The notes beneath the pieces were generated by a model, which worked only from the letters and a program-made list of their open reading frames with translations, was not told the DNA's origin and searched no databases. Positions 10,441 to 22,149 of a DNA stretch of 64,000 nucleotides are shown piece by piece. Position numbers and translations under genes: made by a program. Source of the DNA: Aradus depressus (lineage: Eukaryota; Arthropoda; Insecta; Hemiptera; Aradidae); NCBI GenBank assembly GCA_963662175.1, contig OY759214.1, forward strand, positions 5,766,001 to 5,830,000. The letters are read 5' to 3'. Numbering within the stretch: the stretch's first letter is position 1; each line of letters begins with the position of its first letter.

Positions 10441-11165
10441 ATCTTACTTGGGGTCTTTAAAACTTTTATTATTTAATATGAAAATGAATTTACTTTTGGG
10501 GTTAAAGTGCGTAGTCAGAAGGTGAGTTAGGCTATAGAGAGTTCAGAGAACAATTTATAAGACAACATACATTTATTAAAAAAATCATTGACCAATATAT
10601 TAGTGAGGCGTCCCTCAAAGAATCGAACATCTGAAATAAATTATCAATAAAACATGAAACAAATTTATATGATATTAAATGTCCTTGTACCCCCCGCAAT
10701 ATGAAGATGTCTATTGATGATCAGCCAACAATTTGTATTGATGTCGGAGAAAAATGTAAAATAAATGGTTGCGTTACCTTTAAAAGTCTTCTATTTTCAA
10801 ACCACACTCCAGCCTGCGGTCTCTCATCCAGAATTCACGAAGAGGTGAGGAACTTCCAGTTCCTTGGAGATAGACAACGGGGATGCTCTCCCTCCAGCAG
10901 CTAAAACCAGAGTCTTCTGTCTCCTACGGCACCGGCTCGGGAAATGTCTACCTGACACGGCAGCTCCAACCAAAGAAGTGTCTGTCTCTATCGACACCGG
11001 AGCAGGAAGTGTCTGCCTACCACGGCAGCTGAAACGGCAATGTCCACCTCCTCTGACACCTAAAACAGGAATAGTCTCTCTTCTCCGACGCTGGAGTAGA
11101 CTTGAATTTTCATCCCCTCCAGTTTATGTATCACCCAACTAGTGCGCTACTCGTGGTCGCTCTCA
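10440..11165 (-). repeat. Dispersed element copy 1 (inverted relative to 17180-18015)
   Basis: This stretch is the reverse complement, with divergence, of 17180-18015. Shared pieces include GAGAGCGACCACGAG/CTCGTGGTCGCTCTC, the AATTTATAAGACAACATACAT module, GAGGCGTCCCTC and ATTGATGATCAGCC. It has internal degenerate repeats around CAGCT...TCTCC. Being noncoding and about 0.75-0.85 kb, it could be an LTR or the end of a larger element. No protein-like frame is convincing. Confidence 0.65.
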
Positions 11166-11339
11166 GAACTATATTTACCACTAGGTCTCTGATATTCAAT
11201 ATATCACAATATATATTTTTTTAGAATAACTTTATTAAACTCATATAGTTTTTTACAGTTTTTCTCATAACATAAATAATTGACATGAAACATCGGCCAA
11301 AGGGGGAGGGTGAGTTAGAGGAGAGCTTAACACAAATAA

Positions 11340-11545
11340 TAACTGACATTATATAGAATGTATTGACACGAGATTTCATATGTAACTCAAAGCCCTATAA
11401 AGACGACACTTTTTAATTTTCAGCGAACACAGCCAAAGGAAAAGGGGGAATGAGAGAGGGCTCGACTTGAAAATTCCAATAACTACCGATGTATCGATAT
11501 GACATTTTATATTTAAATTCAAAACCACATAAGAATGCACCTAAC
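11340..11545 (+). repeat. Dispersed 'TGTATCGACACG' repeat, two tandem units
   Basis: Two successive degenerate copies (about 11350-11455 and 11485-11540) of a dispersed repeat with the pattern TGTATYGACACGA, then an AT stretch, then CCCTATAAAGACGACAC and TTAATTTTCAGC. Other copies are listed in the findings. Confidence 0.65.
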
Positions 11546-11569
11546 AATTTCCCTGACTCAACATGGGTA

Positions 11570-11990
11570 CAGCCTAATCACTGGACGCCTCAAATATTAT
11601 CAGGTCATCGTGATTTCAACTCCAAGGTGTTCTTCTTTCACAGAAAGAACACCCCGAACTGTTCGTGCGGCGGTATCGAGACTGCAGAACATGTGGTCCT
11701 CGAATGTCCGCTGTACGACCAAGCTAGGGTGGAGTTGATTTATGGGACAAGATCGTATTTGGGACTGGATCTACGGCAGCTGGTGACAGAAACCGACTAC
11801 TCGATGTTCAACTGATTCGTTGGCTCTTGGCGGGAACAGAAGCACACACCTTTAAGATGGGCTGGGGACGACCCTATCGGCGCAGAATGTTCCGCCGATT
11901 GCCGGTCCCAGTCTTTCGTGATATTGCTTCATAGCAAGGCGCAACCTCGTTCAAAGAATAAAATGACGAATTACCGTTTCAAATGTTTAT
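11570..11990 (+). pseudogene. LINE ORF2 3'-end fragment
   Basis: The plus-strand frame ending at 11815 contains a LINE C-terminal zinc motif, CSCGGIETAEHVVLECPLYD, preceded by VFFFHRKNTPN. Such CxC...H...C tails end many arthropod LINE ORF2 proteins. The rest of the polyprotein is absent, so this is a 5'-truncated insertion. Noncoding 3' sequence follows to about 11990. Confidence 0.65.
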
Positions 11991-12091
11991 CGAAAATGCG
12001 GGAGCAAAAACAGGCAATGTAAGATAGTAACCCCTTGATCCCCGAGCTTTGACTAAACGTAGACTGGGTGATGTTGCTGCTCAAAGCAAAT

Positions 12092-12093
12092 AG

Positions 12094-12154
<61 letters not shown>
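12092..12154 (+). repeat. A-run followed by (TA)n microsatellite
   Basis: About 16 A residues run into some 22 TA dinucleotides, just left of the IS630-like element. Confidence 0.95.
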
Positions 12155-12160
<6 letters not shown>

Positions 12161-12183
12161 GTATATATGTATACATATATATT

Positions 12184-13168
12184 ACCTGAAAAACAAGAAT
12201 AAATCGAAAAATAAGCTTTATCGAAAAAAATTATTCAAACAAAAGTTGTAGGGTTTAAAGGGGGGCATGTAATGGTAATACGAAATTCAACCTCGAATGG
12301 CGTTTTCAGGGTCAAATCAACGGCCACTTCGATTTTTTTAATGGAAACCCATAGTTTTAATTGCATACCTGTGTTCTACGTGAAAAAATACGTATCTTTT
12401 GTAGGAAAAGTTTTGTTTGAAAATGTCAATTTTTTATGGTTTTGAGAATATAAGAAACGAGACTATCCTAACCGGTGGATTGGTCGAGGTGATCCAGTAA
12501 ACTGGACAGCTAGGTCACCGGACTTAACTTCGCCAGATGTTTTTCTATGGGGATATTTAAAAGAACAAGAATACAAAAATGTGCCAACTACAACTGAAAA
12601 TATGAAAGAGAGAATCAGAAATGCATGTCGAGAAATTGACAGAAAAACTTTATTAAGGACGGTGCAATGTTTCATTACACGTGTTGAAAAATGTATTGAA
12701 GTTCAGGGACATCATTTTGAACATTTATTAAGATGATAATTAATTGTTGATAATTGGTGTGAAATTATTCAATTAAAATTTGTTTTCAAAATTTTGTGTA
12801 AAATATTGATTCTTTGTTACAATAACAATCATTTTAATTTAATCTATGTTTATTTCTTTGTGCATCAAATTTGTGTTTTTAAATTCTCAAAACCATAAAA
12901 AATTGACATTTTCAAACAAAACTTTCCCTACAAAAGATACGTATTTTTTTACGTAGAATACAAGTATGCAATTAAAACTAAGGGTTCCCTTTGAAAAAAT
13001 CGAAGTTGCCCTTGATTTAACCCTGAAAACGCCACTCCAGGTTATATTTCGTATTACCATTATATGTCCCCCTTTAAACCCTGCAACTTTTGTTTGAACA
13101 ATTTTTTTCGATGAAGCTTATTTTTCGACTTATTCTTGTTTTTCAGGTTAAATGAATGACCCGGTATA
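12184..13168 (+). mobile_element. IS630/mariner-like foldback element with about 270-bp inverted arms
   Basis: The left arm 12184-12457 and right arm 12879-13149 are inverted copies (ACCTGAAAAACAAGAATAA at the left matches the complement at the right, continuing for roughly 270 bp). The right end continues to GACCCGGTATA, resembling the TATACNGGGT ends of insect IS630/mariner-type elements; the left end has lost that tip in the TA repeat. Between the arms lies the 3' end of a transposase gene (12471-12736). Confidence 0.8.
12471..12736 (+). pseudogene. IS630-like transposase C-terminal fragment
   Basis: The frame from 12471 reads NRWIGRGDPVNWTARSPDL, the signature around the second catalytic Asp and the WPARSPDLTPLDFFLWG block of insect IS630/mariner DDE transposases. 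One base appears missing near 12541, after which another frame gives WGYLKEQEYKNVPTT and continues to a TGA at 12734. Only the last 90 or so codons of a roughly 350-codon gene remain. Confidence 0.75.
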
Positions 13169-13394
13169 TATACCTATATATTTATCTTACATTTTTTTCT
13201 ACTATTTTTATATTTTATTTATGGTAGTTAGTTACTAACTTTTACTTCTAGTATATATCTGTACATATTAAATTTATTATTTTGTACATTTTATTTCATT
13301 TTATTATCATTCATTTCGTACTGTTCTCTTTTATCATGACATCACATTTACTTATGTTTTTTTCGTTGTTTTAGTTTTTTAAATGTCTTACTTA

Positions 13395-13646
13395 TATATC
13401 GCGGGCTTACAAGCGAAAGGCGCTAAGTCTGAAAGATGTTTTTGAGTTATGGACAATTTTAATATTCAAATCCCTTTCTTAATTTGGCTACAAATTATTT
13501 TGATGTGACCAATTACTTTAAGTGAAAAAGTATATGCTTGGGAATAGTATGTTTTTTACATTTTTACTCATTCAAAATAGATTCTATTTAAAAAAAATAA
13601 TGATATATATGCACTTAGTGCATTTCTGTTGTAAGCCCACGATATA
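13395..13646. mobile_element. MITE with 18-bp terminal inverted repeats
   Basis: Ends are TATATCGCGGGCTTACAA (13395) and the complement of TATATCGTGGGCTTACAA (ending 13646), one mismatch in 18. The 252-bp interior is AT-rich and noncoding, so it is a miniature inverted-repeat element of unknown superfamily. Confidence 0.75.
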
Positions 13647-13822
13647 TTCTTGATGTTTACCTTCCGTTAAGGGACTGGCACACAAGTTTTTTGTTTCTAT
13701 TTATTTTTAATTAATTTTATTTTTTTTTTATTTTTTAGAAACGCTGATTCCTCTCGATACTTTTGCCCTAAGGATTTACCTTTGTATGATTGAACATCAG
13801 GCGGTATGTTAGTGAATATAAT

Positions 13823-14030
<208 letters not shown>

Positions 14031-14269
14031 GTACATATTATGTACTTATATAATTAGATATATCCCTATTTGCCTAAAGTTGATAGAATGTTATGGAGCA
14101 GATTCTGGTTGCTAGACATGTCCTTAAACATATATAAAAAGTAGGTGAATCACTGGCTTTGTACTTCCCCAGCAAGAATTAATCAATTATGTTTTCGCTC
14201 TCCCTCCAAAGCCAATCTACCGTTTGAGCTAAAACTGAATATTTGACTTACATAGTGATTTCTGCAGCC

Positions 14270-14560
14270 TCATGCTAGATTTTGTGTCGATATATTCATT
14301 ACTTCGCCCTTTTCTGGTCCCCAACTTACCTTGGACCTATTTCGCGAAAAATTGATGGGTGCCATCTTTATGGGGTTTTAAATTTAAATATAAAATTGCA
14401 TGTTGATACATTCATTACATCGGTATTTTTGAGTCTCTGAGTCCCTCTGATTCTTCATTCCCTTCGATTGATTCCGCTGAAAATGAATAGGTGTCGTCCT
14501 TAGAGGGTTCTGGATACACATATAAAATTTCGTGCCAATACATTTGTACTATCGGGAGTT
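14270..14560 (-). repeat. Dispersed 'TGTATCGACACG' repeat, inverted tandem units
   Basis: Two or three minus-oriented degenerate units of the dispersed repeat: GTGTCGATATATTCATTAC (14284), GTTGATACATTCATTACATC (14402) and GGTGTCGTCCTTAGAGGGTT (14491). They abut the proposed solo LTR. Confidence 0.6.
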
Positions 14561-14566
14561 ATATAT

Positions 14567-15687
14567 TGTAGCATGTTCACCCTATGGACAATTATTGCCA
14601 TTATTATACAGCAAGGACCAGTGACACTACGAGCGAATCGAGGCCACTTGGAGCTGATTGGAAGATAATTTCATTTGGAAGAACATGCTCGGAACTAGCG
14701 ATGCCTGCGAGAGAATCGCGATCGCTAGGAGCGAAAACAAGGGACAAAGGATCTAGAGGAAAGGAAGGAAGCAAGATAATTGTTTACATCCGGTGTTGCC
14801 TGAACGGCCAGGCCGGGCTAGCAATCCCCCGTTCTCAGAATTTACTGATGCAACCGGTGATCAGTGATTGGCTGGAAGTAAATTAGGCGGGAACAGACAA
14901 CCAATAAGATGTCGGGATCCATCCCCACCCCCACGAAAATCAAAAGTTGTGTCCGGGAAGAGATCAGTCCTTCATCTGTCTACGTTGAGAGTTGGGGCCA
15001 GACAGACCACGTCAGTTATATCTTTCTTTTAGATTTTACAGTTGAGTTTTAAATATGTGAGTAAATCAACTCCTTCTTCATGCTTGGGCCGTTCAGGCCA
15101 CATCGAACTAGTCAGTGAGATATAGTGTATTTCGGACGGTGTAAAGCCAGTGAAAAATGTAACATCTAATGTAGCCTCGAAACCAGACAGATCTTCAAGG
15201 ACTATGTGATTGGATGATTTCTGCGAGATGTCCAGATAAAGCTGATCGCACCGTCTTTGCCAGGAATATCATAATCAAGGTACCTGTAATATCCATTCTA
15301 AGATAGATGTTTTTAGAAACGATTCAGTCCTTTCCGACATAGGCCCATTTTTAAATTTTATTCTTAAATTTTCTGTATGTTTCTAAATATGTTGTTTTGT
15401 GTTCTCATTAAAATAAATATGTTACAGTTCTAAGTTTGATTCATTCCATTTCCCCCCACTCATGCTTCTTCTAGTTGACAACAGTAATTAATTATTATTA
15501 ATTACTGGTGACAACTACACATTAGGAACTTGTAACCGTTTGTACCCGTGAGGAGTGTACTCAGCTATCCAAGGCATTTTCATTTAAAGTCGCGATATAA
15601 GAATCTTCTATTTTAATAATTTTTGATTTAAATTTTTATTTTTACTTATTAAGTAATTTGCACTCCCACGCAGGACGAAAGGTTACA
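14567..15687 (+). mobile_element. Possible solo LTR of an LTR retrotransposon
   Basis: The 1121-bp segment starts TGTAGCATG and ends GGTTACA, and is flanked on both sides by ATAT, a possible 4-bp target duplication as made by Gypsy-type integrases. It is GC-richer than its flanks in the first half, has an AATAAA at about 15412 and no long protein-like frame. The flanking ATAT is low-complexity, so the boundaries are tentative and no second LTR or internal region is present. Confidence 0.4.
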
Positions 15688-15784
15688 ATATATAATAATT
15701 TTTTGTAAGTTTAAGTTCGACGAAGCTTTATGCATTTACTTGGTAGTCGGTTTTATGAGGATGCTTCGTCATATGAAAGTTAGC

Positions 15785-15975
15785 ACTAATTTAGGCTCAT
15801 CCATACACACCATCCATCCATACACATAAACATACCATCCATCCATACACATAAACATACCATCTATCCATACACGCACACACACCGTCCATCCATTCAC
15901 GCATACATACCATCCATACATACACACATACATACCATCCATCCATACACGCACACATACCATCCATCCATAACA
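15785..15975 (+). repeat. CATCCATACACA-type microsatellite
   Basis: Repeats of about 20 bp built from CATCCATCCATACACAC and variants fill this stretch. The open minus-strand frame rich in MDG/YVC is due to the repeat. Confidence 0.9.
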
Positions 15976-15984
15976 TAGCGCCGA

Positions 15985-16494
15985 CCAGTGACTAGAGTGG
16001 AGGCTCCTGAAGGTAGGTCTGCATGTAGTGTCGGCCGTCCAGACCTTCAGAGCTCCTGGTTCTATAGACCAGTGACTGGAGTGGAGGCTCCTGAAGGAAA
16101 GTCTGCATGTAGTGTCGGCCGTCCAGACCTTCAGAGCTCCTGGTTCTATAGACCAGTGACTGGAGTGGAGGCTCCTGAAGGAAAGTCTGCATGTAGTGCC
16201 GGCCGTCCAGACCTTCGGAGCTCCTGGGTCTATAGACCAGTGACTGGAGTGGAGGCTCCTGAAGGAAGGTGTGCATGTAGTGCCGGCCGTCCAGACCTTC
16301 GGAGCTCCTGGGTCAATAGACCAGTGACTGGAGTGGAGGCTCCTGAAGGAAGGTGTGCATGTAGTGCCGGCCGTCCAGACCTTCGGAGCTCCTGGGTCTA
16401 TAGACCAGTGACTGGAGTGGAGGCTCCTGAAGGAAGGTGTGCATGTAGTGCCGGCCGTCCAGACCTTCGGAGCTCCTGGGTCTATAGACCAGTG
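15985..16494 (+). repeat. Minisatellite, 84-bp unit, 6 copies
   Basis: Six units of 84 bp start at each GACCAGTGACTGGAGTGGAG. Copies 1-2 share AAAGTCTGCATGTAGTGTCG while copies 4-6 share AAGGTGTGCATGTAGTGCCG, so variants are ordered along the array. Since 84 is divisible by three, frames are open on both strands. The array ends precisely where the minus-strand LINE fragment region begins. Confidence 0.95.
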
Positions 16495-16599
16495 TCCCGA
16501 CAGTGCCCCTCACAGACCTCCAGCCAAGCCAGCAACCCCAAGCCCAGGCCCCCCATCGGAACCCGCCCCCCAGTCAGAGCTTACATTGGTTCACTTTAT

Positions 16600-17166
16600 A
16601 GCTAAGGAATCTGGGGCTGATTTTGAATTTGCATTATAAATCTGTAAATGGATTGGTAAATAAAAATGTTGCGGGTTATTAAAAGCTGGGGGTAGTTAAA
16701 GGGGGATTGGGTTAGCTTATACAGTTCAGTGAACATAAGTTCTCTCTGGGTATGATATTTGGTACATGTAAGTACAATGTGCTCCAGGTTCTCCTCCACC
16801 CGACACACCCGGCACAGTGGGCTGTCTGCCTTGCCTAACCTAAAGAGATACGTTCCACAGATCCCGTGGTTCACCCTCAACCTATTGCTAACAGTACATA
16901 CAGACTTGGGGAGACAGACCTCCCTATACCAGGGTTCTGAGCCCACTCTCGGGTTCATCCTCTTATACCAACTTCCTTTGTCACTACTGGTATACATCTC
17001 TTGCCACTTGGACCGACAGTTCCTTTTAATTTCTACACTCAGATCCTCTTTGTGTAGCCGGACTGGTAAGGGGGTCCCTTCTGATAACGCTTGTTTAGCA
17101 AAACCATCAACCACTTCGTTATATTTTATTCCTATTGTGATATATTGCATATCACAGACCAATTGA
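16600..17166 (-). pseudogene. LINE ORF2 3' fragment: RNase H end and Cys/His tail
   Basis: A minus-strand frame of about 186 codons begins in the end of an RNase H domain (IGIKYNEVVDGFAKQAL, the helix with the last acidic residue). It continues through a linker to a C-terminal zinc motif (CRVCRVEENLEHIVLTCTKY), then stops at 16602. Endonuclease and RT parts are missing: a 5'-truncated insertion of a different LINE from that at 1-5786. The frame is intact, so it is fairly recent. Confidence 0.8.
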
Positions 17167-17179
17167 TAATTATAGTTAT

Positions 17180-18015
17180 GAGAGCGACCACGAGAAGCGC
17201 ACTAGTGGAAGATACATAAAGTGGAGGGGGTGGAAATTCAAGGGTTCCTCGCTGAAGTGCGGTATGAGGTAGACAGTCCTCATTCAGCTACTAGAGGAGA
17301 CAGTCTTTCCGGGTTGAGTGCCGTATGAGGTATTCATTCCTCGCTGAAGTGTCAGAGGAGGTAGACATTGCTCGTTCAGCTACCAGAGGAGACAGTCATT
17401 CCTGTTGAGTGGCCGGAGGAAATAGTCATTCCGAGTTCAGCTGTTGAGCTGGGCAGTTATTCAAAGTTGAGCTGTTGAGGGAGAGGACATTCCTGGCTGA
17501 GCTGTAGGAGGAAGGAGACTCCTGTTTGAGCTGACGTAGGAGACCGAAGACTCTCATTTTGCTGCTAGAGGGAGATCATCCCTGCTGCCTACTTCGAAGG
17601 GACTGGAAGTTCCTCAATCTTCGTGAATCCTGTAGGAGAAACCACCGGCTTGAGTGTGGTTAAGAAAAAGAAGACTTTCAAGGTAACGGAATCATTTATT
17701 TTACATTTTTCTCCGACATCGAGACGAATGGCTGGCTGATCATCAATAGACACCTTCATGTTGCGGGAGTTACCAGAACATTTAAGTCTATATAAATTGT
17801 TTCATGTTTTATAGATATTTTATTCCAGATGTGCGATTATGGAGGGACGCCTCATTAATATATGTCAATAATTGTGTTAATAAATGTATGTTGTCTTATA
17901 AATTGTTCTCTAAACTCTCTATAGCCTAGTTCACCTTCTGAGTACGCATGTTAACCCCAAAAGTAAAATCATTTTCAGAATAATAATAAAAGTTTTAAGA
18001 CCCCAAGAAAGATCA
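17180..18015 (+). repeat. Dispersed element copy 2 (inverted relative to 10440-11165)
   Basis: This begins GAGAGCGACCACGAGAAGCG and ends near GACCCCAAGAAAGATCATCA, mirroring 10440-11165. The first half holds about ten degenerate units of roughly 35-45 bp around GGAGACAGTCATTCC. The second half is AT-rich with an AATAAA at 17879. It is noncoding; an LTR or the end of a larger element is possible. Confidence 0.65.
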
Positions 18016-18159
18016 TCACACTATATGAGCCTTTATCCAACAGAACACTACAACTTTGCCTGACTCTTGTATGTTGATTAAAGTCAATAGGAGGTCCAAC
18101 TCGAAATTATTTAAGTGAACTCCAATTTTAATATTGCTAAGTTTCCTATACAACTTTGG

Positions 18160-18335
18160 CTTGTATCGACACAAAATTTCATATGTGAATTCAAAACCCC
18201 ATAAGGACGACAAGGGAAGAAGGGGCCTCATAAACCCTAATAATTGCCCATGTAATGAATGTATCGACACGAAGTTTAATATGAGGATTCAGGAGTCCCT
18301 ATGTAAGTCAAGAAGTAAAATAAAATATATGTCAT
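18160..18335 (+). repeat. Dispersed 'TGTATCGACACG' repeat, two units
   Basis: Two plus-oriented units: GTATCGACACAAAATTTCAT followed by CCCCATAAGGACGAC (18165-18215), and TGTATCGACACGAAGTTTAA at 18260. Confidence 0.65.
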
Positions 18336-18337
18336 TT

Positions 18338-18531
18338 GGCCATTACAGGACTTTCTTATACCAGATCACTCTCTCTCCCTCTTCCCCTTCTCAATGATAT
18401 ATGAAAGTACTCAAAAAATAACGCTGACACCAACTCATTTCTTTCATGTACCCAGTAATCTCAGTATGAAATGATTTTGAGAAAGGGGAGGGGAAGAGTG
18501 ATCGATGGCATAAGAAAGTCCTGTAATGGCC
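18338..18531. mobile_element. MITE with GGCCATTACAGGACTTTCTTA ends
   Basis: Ends are 25-bp inverted repeats: GGCCATTACAGGACTTTCTT at 18338 and its complement ending at 18531. The interior has a polypyrimidine stretch (CTCTCTCTCCCTC) whose partner is the purine stretch GAGAAAGGGGAGGGG, so the element folds back through most of its 194 bp. Relatives occur at 55467-55722, 57750-57870, 49640-49860 and 9392-9445. Confidence 0.75.
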
Positions 18532-18844
18532 ACGTATGAGGGAGAACATTCAGCGGTGATATTAGAATGTACCTTCTAAACATTTTCAGGCTAATTTCAG
18601 TTTTTTCTTGCATTTTTTTTCCAGGATGAGTTTACAAGTGAAAGAAAAGAACAGATCATTCTTCTTTGAATACAAATAACCAAGAACAAGTTTTTACAAA
18701 TAAAGTTTCCCAGATTCACGTAAAGACACAGAAAATAAAACATTAATAGAAATTGAAGGCTTCCATTTCCTAGTCCCCTCCCAATCGGTTCTTACTCTAA
18801 AGCCTCGAACAGTGGAAAACGGGTCAGTGGTAATGTAGTCTCAG

Positions 18845-19505
18845 GTAGACCAGTGGTTAAGTGGGCACTGGTCTCCTCAGGTAGGGGTGGTCAAGTTGGC
18901 ACTGGTCTCTTCAGGTAAGGTGGTCAAGTTGACACCGGTATCCTCAGGTAGGGGTGGTCAAGTTGGCACTGGTCTCCTCAGGTAGGGGTGGTCAAGTTGA
19001 CGCCGGTCTCCTCAGGTAGGGGTGGTCAAGTTGACACCGGTCTCCTCAGGTAGGGGTGGTCAAGTTGACACCGATCTCCTCAGGTAGGGGTGGTCAAGTT
19101 GGCACTGGTCTCCTCAGATAGACCAGTGGTCAAGTTGGCACTGGTCTCCTCAGGTAGAGGTGGTCACGTTGGCACTGGTCTCCTCAGGTAGAGTTGGTCA
19201 AGTTGGCACTGGTCTCCTCAGGTAGATGTGGTCACGTTGGCACTAGTCTCTTTGGAAAGATCAGTGGTGAAATGGGCACTGATCTCCTCAGGTAGAGGTA
19301 GTCAAGTTGGCACTGGTCTCTTCAGATAGATCAGTGGTAAAGTGGGCATTGGTCTCGTCAGATAGACCAGTGGTCAAGTTGGCACTGGTCTCCTCAGATA
19401 GAGATGGCCATGTTGGCACTGGTCTCCTCAGGTAGGCCAGTGGTAAAGTGGGCACTGGTCTCCTCAGGTAGAGGTGGTCAAGTTGACACCGGTCTTCTTA
19501 GATAG
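18845..19505 (+). repeat. Minisatellite, units of about 34-43 bp, roughly 17 copies
   Basis: Irregular units contain TTGGCACTGGTCTCCTCAGG plus a variable spacer (GTAGGGGTGGTCAAG or GTAGACCAGTGGTCAAG). Unit length varies through two spacer types. Noncoding. Confidence 0.9.
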
Positions 19506-19509
19506 AGAT

Positions 19510-20511
19510 CTTAGATAACAGGGAGACAAAACTTTTTAATTTTCATATTGAGTCCTTCGAAAATAGGAACTACTCGACTCTCATCACTCTACGACTTTCA
19601 AAAGACCCATAGTATTTGGGGAGGGGGCCATGGTGCGCACTTAGCTGAAAGTTGTCATGTTACACAACGTATGAAAGCTAATTTCGATGGTGTTTAAAAT
19701 CAGGGAATGTTTCTAATTTTTGTCTAAATGGGAGTGTGAGTCGGGGTTATTATAAAGCAGATATTGAATTTTAATGCCTCGCTATTTTGATTTTGATACA
19801 TTGAGAAATCAAAAAATGTTGCTTGAACTAGTTGCTTTGGGAGACACGCTGATCCTTCTTTTCGTAAGAAAATTTTATAGAAGCACCCCATTACCCCGAA
19901 TATTTTTGAATCCCAATTTTTTATAAAAATTTAAAATCCCCTGTAATTTTGAATTTGATGTTACAATGCAGTTACTTAGCAAAATGTACAAATGTGTTTT
20001 TTGACGTTTTTATTAAAATAACTTTTGAACTATGAATTAACGAACCTATGTTAATAAAATCTTTTATTGTGGGGCATTTTTGAACAAAATGAAAAGTACA
20101 ATTCAGCACAGTTTTTTCTTCTCATTTATTTCAGTGTTTTTTTAGGATATATATTTTTCTTGTTGTAACTTGTAGTGTTTTTACGAACTCTCATCATACT
20201 TCTTAAAAAGAGAAAAAAGTATTTTCCAAGTTTCATAACAATTAACAGACTCCTGCAAGAAAAATGAACATATCTATAGTAAAACTAAGAGAGAAAAAAT
20301 ATGTATTTTCACTTTCAGAATCAAATTGAACATGAAGTGATGTACAGTAGGCGGCCTGAATCTTGAATCATGACCTAGCAAGGTTGGGTCAGTTATAATT
20401 GTATGTCTGAGGTAAAAACCGAAAACCAGATGCATTCGCCTTTCCATTTGTCCCATTGCACTTTTTTTTTAATACTCACTCAATTCATTCAGTGCTATTG
20501 ATTTTTATTAT

Positions 20512-20563
<52 letters not shown>

Positions 20564-20640
20564 TCATATATTATTTTTTTAAATAATACTTCATCACTTT
20601 TTTTAAATTTTCTAGAGTTTTTGTATTCAAAATCATTCAC
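19510..20640. other. AT-rich intergenic DNA
   Basis: No gene or transposon signature recognised except a (TA)n run at about 20515-20562. Confidence 0.5.
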
Positions 20641-20659
20641 ATATATTTATTTTTATTAA

Positions 20660-21600
20660 TTGGAATTTGAAAATAATATTTTTATCGAATAAACTCTTTA
20701 TAAAAATTTTAAAACAAATTTTCATTTTTTGAAAACTATTATGCTTATGAATGTTTTCTTTCTATATTGTTTTTAAATTTCACTATATATTCTCAAATAC
20801 TCAACTAGTTTCGCCGTGTTCAAGGCATTATCAAGAGTCACTTACAAACTGACAGAATTGGTTGACAGGGTAGAAGGTACAGTTATGGAGGAGGTTTTTA
20901 GGTAATGACGGGGAATCCCTTGTTTTTGTTACTCTATACATTCCAATAAACAGATATTTACAAGATAATAATAAATATAAAATAAAAAAGAAAGAAAAAT
21001 ATATATATATATAAAATCTAACAAAGCGAATCTAACAGTAAAGTGTTGGTATTTATATAGGTATGACTCAGGAATTATATATACTGAATTATATAATTCC
21101 TGAGTCATACCTATATAAATACCAACACTTTACTGTTAGATTCGCTTTATTAGATTTTATATATATTTTTTTTTCTTTCTTTTTTATTTTATATTTATTA
21201 TTATCTTGTAAATATATGTTTATTGGAATGTATAGAGTAACAAAAACAAGGGATTCCCCGTCACTACCTAAAAACCCCCTCCATAACTGTACCTTCTACC
21301 CTGTCAACCAATTCTGTCAGTTTGTAAGTGACTCTTGATAATGCCTTAACACGGCGAAACTAGTTGAGTATTTGAGAATATATAGTGAAGTTTGACAAAG
21401 AAATTGTGTATTTTAATTATCTATTCCTAGAATGGAGCTTCACTAAGTAAATCTGGAAACCATAAATTATTTGTTTTTAAATTGTTTCAAGGTTCAAAAA
21501 TTTTATTGAAATGATTTGTTATATTTGATTCTCGCAACTCAGACGTTGTTATGCTCATTTCGCCACGCATCGGAGTTGCACGCACCCGATTTTATTTACG
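20660..21600 (+). repeat. Second copy of the 7640 repeat, split by a hairpin insertion
   Basis: 20660-20779 and 21471-21600 together match 7640-7925 (TGAAAACTATTATGCTTATG on the left, CTCATTTCGCCACGCATCGG on the right). The 690-bp insert between them begins and ends at TTGTTTTTAAATT, which is present on both sides and so looks like the duplicated target. Confidence 0.75.
20781..21388. mobile_element. Long hairpin element with about 300-bp arms
   Basis: Near-perfect palindrome: the left arm starts CACTATATATTCTCAAATAC, the right arm ends with its complement at 21388, and the centre is near 21085 with only a few unpaired bases. A tail of about 80 bp (21389-21470) follows, and a nearly identical tail recurs at 25445-25533. 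It is a foldback-type element. It contains no long coding frame. Confidence 0.85.
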
Positions 21601-21660
21601 TTTAACAAACTTATTTAGTTAAGGGTCGAGAAACGTAAGAACAATAATAAAAATCAATAG

Positions 21661-21800
21661 TACTGTGTGGGTACTAAAGTACCTATGTTTATTCACCTCG
21701 GGTACGGGTCTTTAACGAGCACCCGAGTACAGGCTCGGGACCATCTCTTAACGTCCCATCCGAAGGACGCCGTGCTCAAGGTTTTCTCACCTCCCTGCTG
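21661..21800 (-). mobile_element. SINE fragment (main tRNA-derived family)
   Basis: Body segment of the SINE family (GGTCTTTAACGAGCACC, CTTAACGTCCCATCCGAAGG), lacking the tRNA head and tail. Minus orientation. Confidence 0.8.
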
Positions 21801-22149
21801 CAGCGGCCTGGACGCTAGTATTGTTGGTAATATTAATTTATATTTTAAAATATGTTGTGATTCCTGATCAAAAAAGATCTCAGTTAAGAAATATTGAATG
21901 AATGAATAACATTATTGCTTATAAAGAATTATCTTACAGCAAGGAGTTCGATACAAAATTATGAGTACATAGATAGATTCAATAACTGATAACAAAAAGA
22001 ACACGCAAAAAAAAAAAAATAAAAAAATACTTATAGGTAATAATAGAAAGGCTAAATTAAAATAAAGGTAACTTTAGTCTTTTAGATTTTTTCTTAACTT
22101 GAAGCTTGTTAGGACAAACAAATAAATATGATGAAGCTTCTGTTCATCT

